DNA from: Microcaldota archaeon
GTDB lineage: Archaea > Micrarchaeota > Micrarchaeia > Anstonellales > Bilamarchaeaceae
Assembly: GCA_013425375.1 (NCBI GenBank)
Contig: JACCLH010000053.1
Coordinates: forward strand, 1 to 36,951
Length of the DNA: 36,951 nucleotides
Reading direction: 5' to 3'
The position numbers were made by a program, and so were the translations under genes. Under the pieces are notes generated by a model. It was given only the letters and a program-made list of their open reading frames with translations, had not been told where the DNA came from and searched no databases. This document shows positions 1-8,900 of the stretch, piece after piece. Position 1 is the first letter of the stretch, and every line of letters begins with the position of its first letter.

Positions 1-2
1 AT

Positions 3-98
3 GTTTATGTAGTTGTAGATTATTACAGCCCAGAAATGGAATCTGACTACGATGAAGCGGTTGGTATCGCTCAAGCAGCAGCTGAAAAAATCAAATAA
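3..98 (+). CDS. C-terminal end of an unidentified protein (partial, cut by the window edge)
   Basis: An open frame enters from the left edge and ends at a TAA at 96-98. It encodes about 31 residues that start with a short hydrophobic strand (VYVVVDYY), continue with an acidic stretch and end in an alanine-rich helix (AQAAAEKIK). The codon pattern looks like real coding sequence and the frame stops just before the noncoding hairpin region. There is too little to assign a family. The call rests only on the open frame and its protein-like composition. Confidence 0.45.
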   Translation, partial: VYVVVDYYSPEMESDYDEAVGIAQAAAEKIK

Positions 99-141
99 AA
101 ATAGATTGAAGCATCTTCCCCCAACGAATCCTCGCCACCAA

Positions 142-422
142 TGCAGCAACCTGCAAGGGGCTCGGACGCAGCAACCTGCGTATAAGCCAGCAACCTGTCA
201 GTAAAAGGGGCCCGTAAAAGGCTACGAAAGTGGGGGGTGGGTGGGACGGAGAATGGCTGTTATGGCTGGGGAAGTGCAGGCGGCGTTTACTGCACTGCAC
301 ACGGATTTTCGTTCCGTTCCTTGTTGGCAGTAGCTCGACGATGAATTTCGGGGCTTTTTTGGCTTACGTCGGAGTTTTACTGCACACGGAAGGCCTTTCT
401 GGGCTTGGGCGTGTGCAGTAAA
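142..422. repeat. Noncoding hairpin-rich stretch
   Basis: No convincing gene lies between 99 and 776. At 142-155 (TGCAG-CAAC-CTGCA) and 167-180 (CGCAG-CAAC-CTGCG) there are two hairpins with the same CAAC loop and compensating changes in the closing pair; a decayed third CAGCAACCTG lies near 188. AGTGCAG (273-279) pairs with CTGCACT (290-296). TTTACTGCACAC (376-387) pairs with GTGTGCAGTAAA (411-422), a 12-bp perfect stem. CTGCACACGGA occurs twice (295-305 and 380-390), so the 411-422 arm could pair with either copy. This is suggestive of structured RNA or mobile palindromic repeats; no known RNA family was recognised. Confidence 0.6.
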
Positions 423-430
423 CTGGCTGG

Positions 431-607
431 AGGGGGGTTCGGATACTGGTCCGGAAATTCGAACCCGGAAAGCACTTATATTTTCACGTCCATAAAGAAA
501 AACGAAGAGGGGGGTTCGGCTAACGGGTTGGTTTCATGGAACTAGGGGGGTTCGGACGCGGGCGGTGTTTTTGCAAATGAAACAGAAACCAGAGGGGGGT
601 TTGCAGG
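431..607 (+). repeat. G-rich 12-bp direct repeats
   Basis: The 12-mer AGGGGGGTTCGG is present exactly at 431-442, 508-519 and 544-555, with a degenerate copy (AGGGGGGTTTGC) at 593-604. The first copy also forms an inverted repeat with CGAACCC at about 462-468. A TATA-like CTTATATTTT lies near 473-482, so a transcript could start near 505 and run to the T tract at 677-683. Function is unknown. Confidence 0.55.
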
Positions 608-646
608 GCGCGTTTGAATCCAGCACGTTCCAAAACGTCCATCGAC

Positions 647-671
647 CTGGGTTCAAATCCCAGACGGAGCA
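647..671 (+). tRNA. tRNA 3'-half-like sequence (T-arm plus acceptor 3' strand), 5' half not found
   Basis: CTGGG-TTCAAAT-CCCAG (647-663) is a canonical 5-bp T-stem with a 7-nt T-loop. It is followed by ACGGAGC (664-670), A (671) and then ACCA. A possible long variable arm, ACGTT-CCAA-AACGT, lies at about 625-638. The expected 5' acceptor strand GCTCCGT with a D-arm is absent upstream. The piece could be the 3' half of a split tRNA, an intron-rich or permuted tRNA, or a remnant left by integration of a mobile element. A seven-T run (677-683) follows directly and looks like an archaeal terminator. Confidence 0.5.
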
Positions 672-676
672 ACCAC

Positions 677-683
677 TTTTTTT
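677..683 (+). terminator. Oligo-T terminator after the tRNA-like sequence
   Basis: Seven consecutive T residues start five bases after the discriminator-like A. Runs of T are the usual archaeal termination signal, which suggests that a transcript really ends here. Confidence 0.5.
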
Positions 684-741
684 CTAGAATCCTGCAGCTT
701 CTCCCTACTTTCTTTCCAAATCGTTTTTGCGGCATGGTTCA

Positions 742-752
742 TTATATATTTA
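742..752 (+). promoter_or_regulatory. TATA box of the PHP-domain gene
   Basis: TTATATATTTA is centred 30 bp before the GTG at 777. This spacing fits a leaderless transcript and supports the GTG start. Confidence 0.6.
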
Positions 753-776
753 AACGGTTACCTATAATGTAATTTT

Positions 777-1757
777 GTGAATTTTTTGAAACGCGAAAGA
801 GCTGAGGGCAGGTTGCGCGATCTTTCCTATCTGCTACACCCTAAGGCCATATTCAGCACCTTCAAGTATCTGATGGAAACAGAGCCCGGTTCAATCGCTC
901 TCCTTAGGACGGTACGGTCGCAACGACCTGAGATATCAGCTACGCAATATGTGGCGGACCTTCACGCGCATCCATACATCTCGCATGCCAATACCCGCGG
1001 CGATTTTTTCCATACCCTGAAGATAATGGTAAAAAACAATGTCAGCGCATTGGCAGTGACAACTCACGGCAAAGGCAATCCGCGGGAAATGGATTTTTGG
1101 GATATCAAGGAGTTTATACTCGCCAATGACCTTGGCAGCGCGCTAGAGTTTCGAGACGTCGGAAGCACATTTTCAATAAAGCACAATGGCAAGCGGCTTG
1201 AGTTTATCGCTTCATACGAGATGTATGTGGAGGTTCCGGGGGTCAGTGGCCGAGTAGATGTCGTGAATCTTCTTCCAGAAAAAGGTTTCATAGAAAAAGC
1301 AAGGCCTGGCATGACCCTATCCGATTATGCCAAGCTAAACCGCGATTATGATGCTATCATGATTGGAGCCCACCCATATACTATTTGGGATCCGCACGGG
1401 CCCCGCGGCTTCTTCAGGTTCAGGATTGCGAGCGATGGTGAGAGAAAAGCCATCCAAGATAACTATTTTCCCCTCATGGACGCTGTTGATCGCGTCTCAT
1501 CAAACTGCGCATGGATGATTGAAAGCAATGCTCTGCTCCTGCAAGATTTCGGTAAGACCCTGACGAACTCGGATGCCCATTGCAAAACAAGATATGTCAG
1601 GCATGAACTAGGGCGGGCTGGAAACATCCTAAAACACGGAATTGGACTGAGGGAAGCCATCCTGTCCGGGCAATATAGAAATTATCTTCGCTATACCCCT
1701 ATTCTGCAGTTCCTCATATCAATAGCTTTTGATAAACCCCAGAAAGATTTCCCATAA
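777..1757 (+). CDS. PHP-domain metal-dependent phosphoesterase
   Basis: This 326-residue protein carries the metal-binding motifs of the PHP superfamily. Motif I is DLHAH near residue 61, a THG motif follows near residue 99, a GAHP histidine lies near residue 197, and SDAH is near residue 264. PHP enzymes hydrolyse phosphoester bonds, for example in histidinol phosphate, nucleotides or DNA ends; the substrate here is not evident. The first 55 residues before motif I are basic and have no recognised domain. The start is a GTG preceded at the right distance by a TATA box, so I read it as leaderless. The gene stands alone between the noncoding left end and a transposase. Family assignment is firm, role open. 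Confidence 0.85.
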   Translation: MNFLKRERAEGRLRDLSYLLHPKAIFSTFKYLMETEPGSIALLRTVRSQRPEISATQYVADLHAHPYISHANTRGDFFHTLKIMVKNNVSALAVTTHGKGNPREMDFWDIKEFILANDLGSALEFRDVGSTFSIKHNGKRLEFIASYEMYVEVPGVSGRVDVVNLLPEKGFIEKARPGMTLSDYAKLNRDYDAIMIGAHPYTIWDPHGPRGFFRFRIASDGERKAIQDNYFPLMDAVDRVSSNCAWMIESNALLLQDFGKTLTNSDAHCKTRYVRHELGRAGNILKHGIGLREAILSGQYRNYLRYTPILQFLISIAFDKPQKDFP

Positions 1758-1848
1758 TATGTATTTTATCTCTGTCCCAGCAAAACCCCGCCACCAAGGT
1801 AGTTCTACCCCTTAAAAACAGTAGCCTCTATGGTCTATATAGCCGTTC

Positions 1849-3168
1849 TCAGAATGTCTGAGCATTGAACCCAGAGGCCAATTCTCCAGTAAATCCGCAA
1901 GTCCATAAAAATACCTCGCTTCGATAAAATCGAATCGTCCGGGTTCGTTTGACAATCCCGAAATCTCCAAAAAACAAACTCGTGCGCCGTCTCGCGGCGC
2001 AGCGTAAGGCTGCGCCTGCCCAGCGCCGCAACGTCGCTATTTTTCCACCCAAAACCGCAGCCCAGCGCTCACGCTGGGGGCTTTTGCTACGCAGCCGGGG
2101 CAGCTCCAGCACTGCCACGAGAGCACATTCTTTGAAGAAACTGATCGCCAGTAATGGCAGGCAGATAACCGGTGCAAGCATGTTTGCCAGCACCCAGAAG
2201 TTGTGCAACAGCACAGTCATGGCAAAAAAGAGATATCTCACAATCCCATCCCTGCAGTTTGTCGGGATGTTGAATGCATCCTGATACTTGTTCGCATTCT
2301 CTATCGCCCAGCGATCCCGGTAGTCCTCAGCCACGGCGTAGGGGTCCTTCTTTATCTCTGCCGCCTTCCTATTTGTCAGGAATCCGTAAATCTCTCCACT
2401 ACCGTTTTCATCTTCCAGAAGCAGAAGGTTGACCGGATAGTCATTCACCTCGTAGTTTTCAATGATACGTGGGAAATGCCTTTTCTCCCTGCGTAACTCA
2501 TCGATCCACCGCAGGGTCTTGCTGTCTGCGGTGTTTGGCACTATGAATTCTATGCCTTCCACATCGAAGAAGAGAAACAATGCGGAGTTCTTGAATTCCC
2601 TGTCCAGATAGGCACGCCTGATGCCTACGCCAAGACGTTTGACAGCCAGGACTGCTTCCTCTACAAGAGGCGCATCCATCCTATCATCCTTTGAGACAGG
2701 GCAGGCATATATGACGAACCTCATGCCTTCGTTTACAATGGCGACGGTGAGATACCTGAAAGCGTAGTTGGTGCTGTTCTTCCTTTTACCTCCGACGACC
2801 CATGGGTTGTCTATCTCACCGTAATAAGGATCTTCAGTGAAGTCCACTGCGATGTCAAACGTTCTTCTGCTAAAAATGTTGCAGATTGCATTCGCTGCTT
2901 CGGAAGCCCAGCGGCGAATATGTTTTTGTACTGCTTCTTTGCTGAGCTTCTGTCTTGCATGATGATAGAAATCATCAGCAGAAGGCAGGCCGGCTTGTCG
3001 GCTGGTTTCTTCCACTGATTTGCCGGCCAGAGCTGCCGCTAGCACGAGGTCGGTGAAATGCTTTGGCAGATATCTGCCGTTGCTTCCGACATCAAAGAGA
3101 GCACAATTACGCAGCGCCCTCATCCATTTGCCAAGCTTTTTATGTTTTTTCTGGGAGGTTTGAGGCAT
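1849..3168 (-). CDS. DDE transposase, ISH3/IS4-like
   Basis: The 439-residue protein has an N-terminal helical region, then DFTEDPYYGEID (first catalytic Asp region near residue 108), LDREF near residue 190 (YLDREF block) and a DRWAIENANKYQ segment near residue 288 that supplies the catalytic Glu of IS4-type DDE transposases. These blocks match ISH3-family elements of archaea. Residues about 355-395 are Arg/Ala-rich and come from a GC-rich palindrome cluster (about 1978-2100), apparently inserted in frame; without it the length would be near 400, closer to the family. I could not define the terminal inverted repeats. Both ends carry other palindromes: CTCAGA-ATG-TCTGAG spans the stop region, and a 9-bp repeat lies past the start. 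Whether it is still active is unknown. Confidence 0.85.
   Translation of the reverse strand: MPQTSQKKHKKLGKWMRALRNCALFDVGSNGRYLPKHFTDLVLAAALAGKSVEETSRQAGLPSADDFYHHARQKLSKEAVQKHIRRWASEAANAICNIFSRRTFDIAVDFTEDPYYGEIDNPWVVGGKRKNSTNYAFRYLTVAIVNEGMRFVIYACPVSKDDRMDAPLVEEAVLAVKRLGVGIRRAYLDREFKNSALFLFFDVEGIEFIVPNTADSKTLRWIDELRREKRHFPRIIENYEVNDYPVNLLLLEDENGSGEIYGFLTNRKAAEIKKDPYAVAEDYRDRWAIENANKYQDAFNIPTNCRDGIVRYLFFAMTVLLHNFWVLANMLAPVICLPLLAISFFKECALVAVLELPRLRSKSPQRERWAAVLGGKIATLRRWAGAALRCAARRRTSLFFGDFGIVKRTRTIRFYRSEVFLWTCGFTGELASGFNAQTF
1978..2100. repeat. Palindrome cluster inside the transposase gene
   Basis: GGCGCAGC-GTAAG-GCTGCGCC is an 8-bp hairpin at about 1998-2018, and CCCAGCG-CTCA-CGCTGGG a 7-bp hairpin at about 2062-2079. 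TGCGCC...GGCGCA flanks the first. The cluster is more GC-rich than the rest of the gene and encodes a low-complexity Arg/Ala/Leu segment in frame. The layout resembles the other multi-hairpin clusters of this window. Confidence 0.6.
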
Positions 3169-3177
3169 GGGATCGCC

Positions 3178-3239
3178 TCGCTCCGCGGTGGTTGGTCAAA
3201 CCGTTGTTAGCCGCGGAGCAGGCTTATTTTGGCGCCAAA
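3178..3239. repeat. Inverted repeats beside the transposase start
   Basis: GCTCCGCGG (about 3180-3188) and CCGCGGAGC (about 3211-3219) form a 9-bp perfect inverted repeat. TTTTGGCGCCAAAA (about 3226-3239) is a 14-bp perfect palindrome. AGATAA-TTGT-TTATCT follows. They may mark the end of the insertion sequence, but no matching copy was found at the other end. Confidence 0.5.
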
Positions 3240-3354
3240 AGTAGATAATTGTTTATCTCATTTGCGCTAGCTGGTTATGTGCGAAAAGATGTTCGGAATT
3301 ACTGTTCTCAGACGGAGCATTATCTTATTATTAAACGGCCGATAAAGTGATAAA

Positions 3355-3744
3355 ATGGCAAGGAAAAACATAACCTACAACCAACCTTTAGAGAAAGAGA
3401 TAGGATTCGCAAGGGCCGTGAGGATTGGCAACATAATCGCCGTCACCGGCACCGCCCCCATCGCAAAGGATGGTTCAGTCCAAGCTCCCGGCGATGTCTA
3501 CGGTCAAGCAAAACGTTGTCTTGAGATAATCAAGGACGTCATCGAGCAAGCTGGCGGTAAGCTCGATAATGTGATAAGAACCCGGATTTTCATCAAGGAC
3601 ATGAAAAAGTGGAAGGACGCGGCAAGGGCGCATGGAGAATACTTCTCAAAAATACAGCCCGCGTGCACGTTTGTCGAGGTATCCGGATTCATCAATCCGG
3701 ACTGGCTGATTGAAATCGAGGCGGACGCTGTAGTTGAAGACTAG
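3355..3744 (+). CDS. RidA family (YjgF/YER057c/UK114) reactive-intermediate deaminase
   Basis: At 129 residues this is the normal size for RidA proteins, which hydrolyse reactive enamine/imine intermediates such as 2-aminoacrylate as trimers in the cytoplasm. Recognisable blocks are the N-terminal IGFARAVRIGNIIAVTGTAP strand region, the QAKRCLEIIKDVIEQAGG helix, and VIRTRIFIKDM around residues 73-83, which holds the conserved substrate-binding Arg. The C-terminal LIEIEADAVV strand is also typical. A TATA-like TTATTAAAC lies about 25 bp before the ATG, so the transcript is probably leaderless. The gene is monocistronic. Confidence 0.92.
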   Translation: MARKNITYNQPLEKEIGFARAVRIGNIIAVTGTAPIAKDGSVQAPGDVYGQAKRCLEIIKDVIEQAGGKLDNVIRTRIFIKDMKKWKDAARAHGEYFSKIQPACTFVEVSGFINPDWLIEIEADAVVED

Positions 3745-3949
3745 CGGAGTCTGACAATGCTTCAAACAGAACGAGCATTTTCTACTTCTTCAATTCCCTA
3801 CGATGATTCTACCCCGTCCAAGGCATAGTATTATTAACCAAGACTGCGACAATGTTGTAGGAATAAGAAAATTCTGATTTTGGTTATAAAATTCTATTCT
3901 CCCTAAAAGCGAGCATCAGAAGATAATCGAAATCGAATCTTTAGGGTGA

Positions 3950-5191
3950 ATGAAAAAAATGAAATTCAGCGAGATGAATATATCGAGAAGGACAATGGAA
4001 GCTTTAGACGAAATGGGATATACGGACGCAACCGAAGTGCAGGAGAAAACAATCCCGTTCATCCTGCAGGGCGAATCCGTCGTTGTGCGGAGCCAGACCG
4101 GGACCGGCAAGACTGCCGCATTCGGCATCGGCCTGGTGGAAACCATATCGCACGACAGGAGCAAGAAATGCCTTATCCTGGTACCAACCAGGGAATTAGC
4201 CCTCCAGGTGGCGACCGAAATCAGGTCTATCGCCAAGCACCACAACATGAACGTCTATGCGATTTATGGCGGGCAGGGCATGGGCCATCAGATGTCCGCT
4301 CTCCGTAGGGGATTTGATATCGTGGTCGCGACCCCTGGCCGCCTCCTTGACCACGTGCAGCGCGGTACCATGCATCTCTCCACTGTCAACTGCGTAGTCC
4401 TTGATGAGGCCGACCGTATGCTTGACATGGGATTCAAGCCGGATATAGACCGCATACTCCGCCAGCTGAACCCGGAGCGCCAGACCATGCTTTTCTCAGC
4501 CACTCTGGAGCCGGAGATCCGCAGGATAATGGGGTCGTATATGGAATCGCCCGAGATCATAGAAATAGGTCCTGTGGGGAAAGTGGCGAAAATAGACGAG
4601 GAATTCATCACATTGAGCAGGGCCGAGAAGCTGGACCGCCTTAAGCAGATTCTCGCAAGCGAACCCACTTCAAGGACAATCGTGTTCGTCGGCTCCAAGT
4701 GGCAGGTTGAAGTCATCTGCCAAAAATTGAACCGGCACGGAATAGAGGCAAAGTACCTGCACGGCGGCAAAAGCCAGACCCAGCGCGAGCGGACACTGCG
4801 CGAGTTCCAGGAAGGCAGATTCAGGATACTTATCGCAACCGATGTCGCAGCCAGAGGGTTGCATGTCGAGGACATTTCCCACATTATCAACTATGACCAG
4901 GCCGATAGCACGGATATGCACACCCATCGCATCGGCAGGACCGGACGCATGGGCAAGGCCGGCCGGGCCATAACATTTATCGAATCAGACCCGCTCCCGA
5001 AAAGGCCAAGAGGCGGCAGGGGCGGGGCGCCAAGGTACGGCGGGTCAGGACTTCCCGGACAGCGCGACAGGCCAAGCCCTTCGGGTCATGGCCATGGCAG
5101 TAGCGGGGGAAGATCCAGAACGCCTGCCCATGGCCATAACGTTCCGGGCCAAAGGAACCGGCCAAGGGACCGAAGGCACAGACAATGGTGA
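3950..5191 (+). CDS. DEAD-box ATP-dependent RNA helicase
   Basis: The 413-residue protein shows the full set of superfamily-2 helicase motifs in order: a Q-motif region (GYTDATEVQEKTIP), Walker A SQTGTGKT, PTRELA, TPGR, LDEADRMLDMGF, SAT, and HRIGRTGRMG near the end of the second RecA lobe. It would unwind or remodel RNA, for example in ribosome assembly or cold adaptation. The last 65 residues are a low-complexity Gly/Arg/His/Pro tail, typical of an RNA-binding extension. TTATAAAA at 3885-3892 is a likely TATA box and GGGTG lies just before the ATG. A start three codons later (3959) is also possible. Confidence 0.95.
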   Translation: MKKMKFSEMNISRRTMEALDEMGYTDATEVQEKTIPFILQGESVVVRSQTGTGKTAAFGIGLVETISHDRSKKCLILVPTRELALQVATEIRSIAKHHNMNVYAIYGGQGMGHQMSALRRGFDIVVATPGRLLDHVQRGTMHLSTVNCVVLDEADRMLDMGFKPDIDRILRQLNPERQTMLFSATLEPEIRRIMGSYMESPEIIEIGPVGKVAKIDEEFITLSRAEKLDRLKQILASEPTSRTIVFVGSKWQVEVICQKLNRHGIEAKYLHGGKSQTQRERTLREFQEGRFRILIATDVAARGLHVEDISHIINYDQADSTDMHTHRIGRTGRMGKAGRAITFIESDPLPKRPRGGRGGAPRYGGSGLPGQRDRPSPSGHGHGSSGGRSRTPAHGHNVPGQRNRPRDRRHRQW

Positions 5192-5245
5192 TTCTTCGTA
5201 TCATGGCCCGCGTCTTCGTTCGCAGGGAAAAGACCAGGCGCACTC

Positions 5246-5253
5246 TTTAAATT
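5246..5253 (+). promoter_or_regulatory. TATA box of the secreted-protein gene
   Basis: TTTAAATT is centred 30 bp before the ATG at 5279. It supports that upstream start rather than the internal ATG at 5354, so the palindromic element at 5290-5396 would be translated. Confidence 0.5.
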
Positions 5254-5278
5254 CTCGTCGCAGCATCTTACCTGCAGT

Positions 5279-5995
5279 ATGCGCGCGTTCATTTCCAAAT
5301 TGAATCACAGCGAGCTGCTGGGTATCAGACCCAATTTGGAAAGTAGTGACCGAATGAGACATACTCCGTCTGCTTGCAGCGGGGTCTATTCGGTCACTTT
5401 GATTCTCTTGCTTCTGATTCCGCTTTCCATGGCTGCAGAAGCGAACATAACCTATCATCTCAATCTTGAGATGGAATCCTCCTGTCCGGACGACATCCTC
5501 AACGTGGATGCCATAGCCTCCAACGGCGAGCCTGCTTCTGACGTGGAGCTCCGTCTCGTCCTTTATTATCCATACCAGGGCCTCCGTGCGCTGAAACACA
5601 CAGATACCAGCGGCCATACATTTTTCGAGCTGACCAGGAACGGCACCTATCGTATCTATATCAACACAGAAGCCTATGACCACGAGCAGTACGAAGTCTT
5701 CGATTATCCTGAATCCTGCCCTCCGCCTCCGCCAAAGCAGATGAACGCGACTGTCGCAGTAGATTGCGGGAACCTGGCGGCTGGCGGGAACGCGATGCTC
5801 ACGATGAATGTGACAGAAGGCGGCATTCCGCTCAAGGATGTTTTCGCGCGCTCCCTGCACTGGTCGTCCATGTCAAGCAGCACCGGCGCCATCGCGCTTC
5901 CGCTGGAGCAGGACGACTATTTCGTGATTTTCGAGAAAGAAGGATATACCTCCCAGACGGTTTTCCTGGAAGAACCATGCGTTTTTAATGATTGA
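5279..5995 (+). CDS. Secreted or membrane-anchored protein with beta-sandwich-like repeats
   Basis: The 238-residue frame has a strongly hydrophobic segment (VTLILLLLIPLSMAAEA) at about residues 39-55, which reads as a signal peptide ending in an Ala-x-Ala-like site. The rest is extracellular in style: N-glycosylation sequons (NIT, NGT, NAT, NVT), a proline hinge (PPPPPK) and two modules resembling the Ig-like/carboxypeptidase-regulatory fold. The first ~38 residues are encoded by a palindromic element and are atypical for a signal peptide; the older start may be the ATG at 5354. The end overlaps the start of the caspase-like gene by eight bases, so both probably act together at the cell surface. 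No enzymatic motif was seen. Confidence 0.65.
   Translation: MRAFISKLNHSELLGIRPNLESSDRMRHTPSACSGVYSVTLILLLLIPLSMAAEANITYHLNLEMESSCPDDILNVDAIASNGEPASDVELRLVLYYPYQGLRALKHTDTSGHTFFELTRNGTYRIYINTEAYDHEQYEVFDYPESCPPPPPKQMNATVAVDCGNLAAGGNAMLTMNVTEGGIPLKDVFARSLHWSSMSSSTGAIALPLEQDDYFVIFEKEGYTSQTVFLEEPCVFND
5290..5396. repeat. Double palindromic element at the 5' end of the secreted-protein gene
   Basis: TTTCCAAATTG (5290-5300) pairs with CAATTTGGAAA (5330-5340), 11 bp perfect, with inner AGC-GAGCT-GCT and GGGT-ATCAG-ACCC hairpins. Directly next, AGTGACCGAA (5343-5352) pairs with TTCGGTCACT (5387-5396), 10 bp perfect, extended by AGAC/GTCT. Nested palindromes back to back resemble the clusters at 22588-22794 and 23650-23850. 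Confidence 0.75.
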
Positions 5996-8900
5996 CACGG
6001 TAGCCTTCGTCATGAGGGGGAGCATAGACAGGCTTCTGCCTGTTCTTCTGGTTCTAGGATTGGTTCTGCTGTTTTCTTTCGGCTGCCTTGAGCAGTTGAA
6101 GCAGGCGCTCGGAATGGGCGGCCAAGGCCCGCAATGGACCGACACGCTCGGTCCCAAGGTCGAGGAGATGAACGCGCGGATACATTCCGCATCCAGCGCC
6201 TCGGCTGTGGCGAACCTCAAATCCGAGCTCGCCAGCCTCCGCACAGAAGCCCAGGCCGACGACCGCTATTTCAAATATCTCACGCTCATAGACGCGCAGG
6301 ACCTCACGCTTGAAGTGCTCAGCACATACATGGAGTACCAGACCGAGACCGCCGCCATAAGCGCGGGCGGTGTCGACTGCAGCAAGGATTATTTCCAATT
6401 CATAAGCCGGCTGAAATCCGCGAATGCGACCGCCAATGCGGCTGTCTCTAAGGCCAGCACCTACCATTCATCCAATCTGAACAGCACAGCGGACCTTCTC
6501 GTCTCAGCGATTAGCGAAGCCGATACCGCTGGCATGGCGGTCTATGCTGAAATGCTTGAACTAGATCTCGGCCTGGACTGCCCGGTTTCCAAGAGCCCTG
6601 CCACTACCTACACCACCCCTCTTTCAAGGCAGGATGCCATAGCGCTCGTTGTGGCTGAGGTAGTCGCCCAGAACGATTACTATGTCTATGCGACTTCATC
6701 CAGCCCGCTTCCGGCAGGCACGGTCGTCACCTCCACCCGCGGCGATGAGGAGTTCGATTACACCCTCGCTTCGGACACCTGGTTCTTCTTCGTTGATACC
6801 GACCCGTTCGCGCCATTCGACCACGACACGTTCTTCGTGTTCATCGATGTGGCGACCGCCGAATACTTCGTCACGAACGAATCCTACTACCCTGTGATAA
6901 ACGGCATATCCTACTTCGCCTCGATGGATTCCAGGTTGGATGCCAGCCGGAGGGTCTATCCAGACCCGTCCGAAGGCAACCTCACCTACAATCTTTCCGG
7001 CCCCACGTTCGTGACGCTTCCCTATGATGCATTGGCCATAGCCAACCCCCCGGCCGGCACACCGCTGCCCCTGATGGATTATCAATGCTGCGATGGTGTC
7101 GGCAACAAATATGCGCTGGTGATGAGCGGCTATGACGACCCAACGTTCGATTCAGACACGAGCACGGTCTATGACTATCTGAAGGGCCAGGGATACAGCG
7201 ATGATGACATAACCTACCTCACCACCAGCCTAGGGACACCCAACAGCGATGGGCAGACCACGCTGGCAAGGGTCGAGTCCGCCTTCCGCTCCCTGGCGTT
7301 GAACGCCGAATGCTGCGATGACGTGTTCATCTACCTGGCCGGCCACGGCAAGTCCAAGATGCACAACCAGTACAAGAACAAGAAAACCGGAGAGACGAAA
7401 TGGGCCTCGTCCACGAGCGAACTCCCGGGCGGGATGAGCAACTGGAAATACACCGGCGTGCGCCAGAAGCTCCACAGGATAACCGTCAATCCGCAGTTCA
7501 CCGAGGAGCTCTCTGACGGAAGCCGGGTCACGCGTGGAAGCCCTGCTGGCGGGCGTGTTTTGGACACCACCATAGACGCATGGCTGGACCCGATGAAATC
7601 CTGCGACATAACAGTCATGTACCTCTCCTGCTACAGCGGCGTGGCTGCAGGGAACATCAAGAGCCCGGGCCGGACGGTAATCACCCCTGTGGGAGACAAC
7701 CCCGCATACGGCACGACCACGGCTTTCAACGGATGGAAGCCCGGCGGCTTTTTCACCCAGAACTTCATCAAGGCAAAGACCGATTCATCTGTGAAGAATG
7801 CTGCTGACAACAACGGCGACGGCCAGGTGAGCGACAAGGAGGCGTTCGACTGGGCCAAGGGCAAGACCAAGGATTATGTCAGGAGCAAGCTGGGCAAGGA
7901 CAACACCGCCACCTGGACCGACCCGGAGAGGTGCTGGTGCTGCAATGTCAACTGCACCGAGCAGACAAACTGGAAGTGCACAGTGTTCGAGGCAAGGAAC
8001 CAGCCCGACTGCCCTGAATGCAAGTACAAGAGGGTAGGTGATTACTGCAAAAACATGACCCCGCCCATAGACCAGCCGCCTCCCAACATCACGAATGGCA
8101 CGGGCAACGGAACCGCTGGCAATGGCACGACCGGCGGCACAGGCGAACAGCCTCCGGCCAATGCGCAGGCCGTCTGCGGAGATGGCCAGATAACAGGTAA
8201 TGAAGGCTGCGATTACGGCAGCACCAGCACCAACAAGTGTCCGGAGGGCTACTACTGTCACGACAGCTGCGTGTGCAAGAAGCTCGAGACCACTGTGGTC
8301 TGCGGTGATGGAAGAATCTCAGTGCCGAGCGAGGACTGCGACGGCGGCAATGTCAAGTTCAAGATATGTCCTGAGGGCTATACGTGCACCATATGCAAGT
8401 GCCTGCAGACAAAGACGCAGTGCGGCGATGGCAAGGTGCAGGCGCCTGAGGAGTGCGACCATGGCAACAGCTTCACCCAACAATGCCCTGGCGGCAAGGT
8501 CTGCTCGGGTTGCAGGTGCTATGCCCCTGGCGAGGTTCCGCCAGAGGAGGCCTACTGCGGCAACAACAAGCGCGAAGGCAATGAGGAATGCGACGGAACT
8601 GACAACATGGCATGTCCGACCGATCAACGCTGCGGCGCAGGCTGCACATGCACAGAAGAGCCAGGGTGCGGCAACAACAAGCGCGAAAACAACGAGGAAT
8701 GCGATGGTACTGATGATTCCGCATGTGGAGAGGATGAATACTGCAACGATGACTGCATCTGCACTGACCTCTGCGGCAATAACAACGTTGATGGCAACGA
8801 GGAATGCGACGGGAGCGACGATGCCGCATGCGGAGAAGACGAGTATTGCAGCGCAGACTGCCTCTGCACCGGCGAGGCGCCTGAATGCGGCGACGGCACG

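Noticed and set aside
230-421. Small plus-strand ORF of 63 codons
   Set aside because: It covers the hairpin repeats, has low-complexity Trp/Gly content, and no promoter or ribosome binding site.
560-671. A complete tRNA gene or RNase P RNA at the left end
   Set aside because: T-arm and acceptor 3' strand are present, but no 5' acceptor, D-arm or paired anticodon stem was found; the ACAGAAACC word recalls RNase P, but its other conserved regions are missing.
5201-5860. Minus-strand open frame of 219 codons
   Set aside because: It is antisense to the secreted-protein gene and the helicase end, has no recognised motifs, and conflicts with stronger signals.
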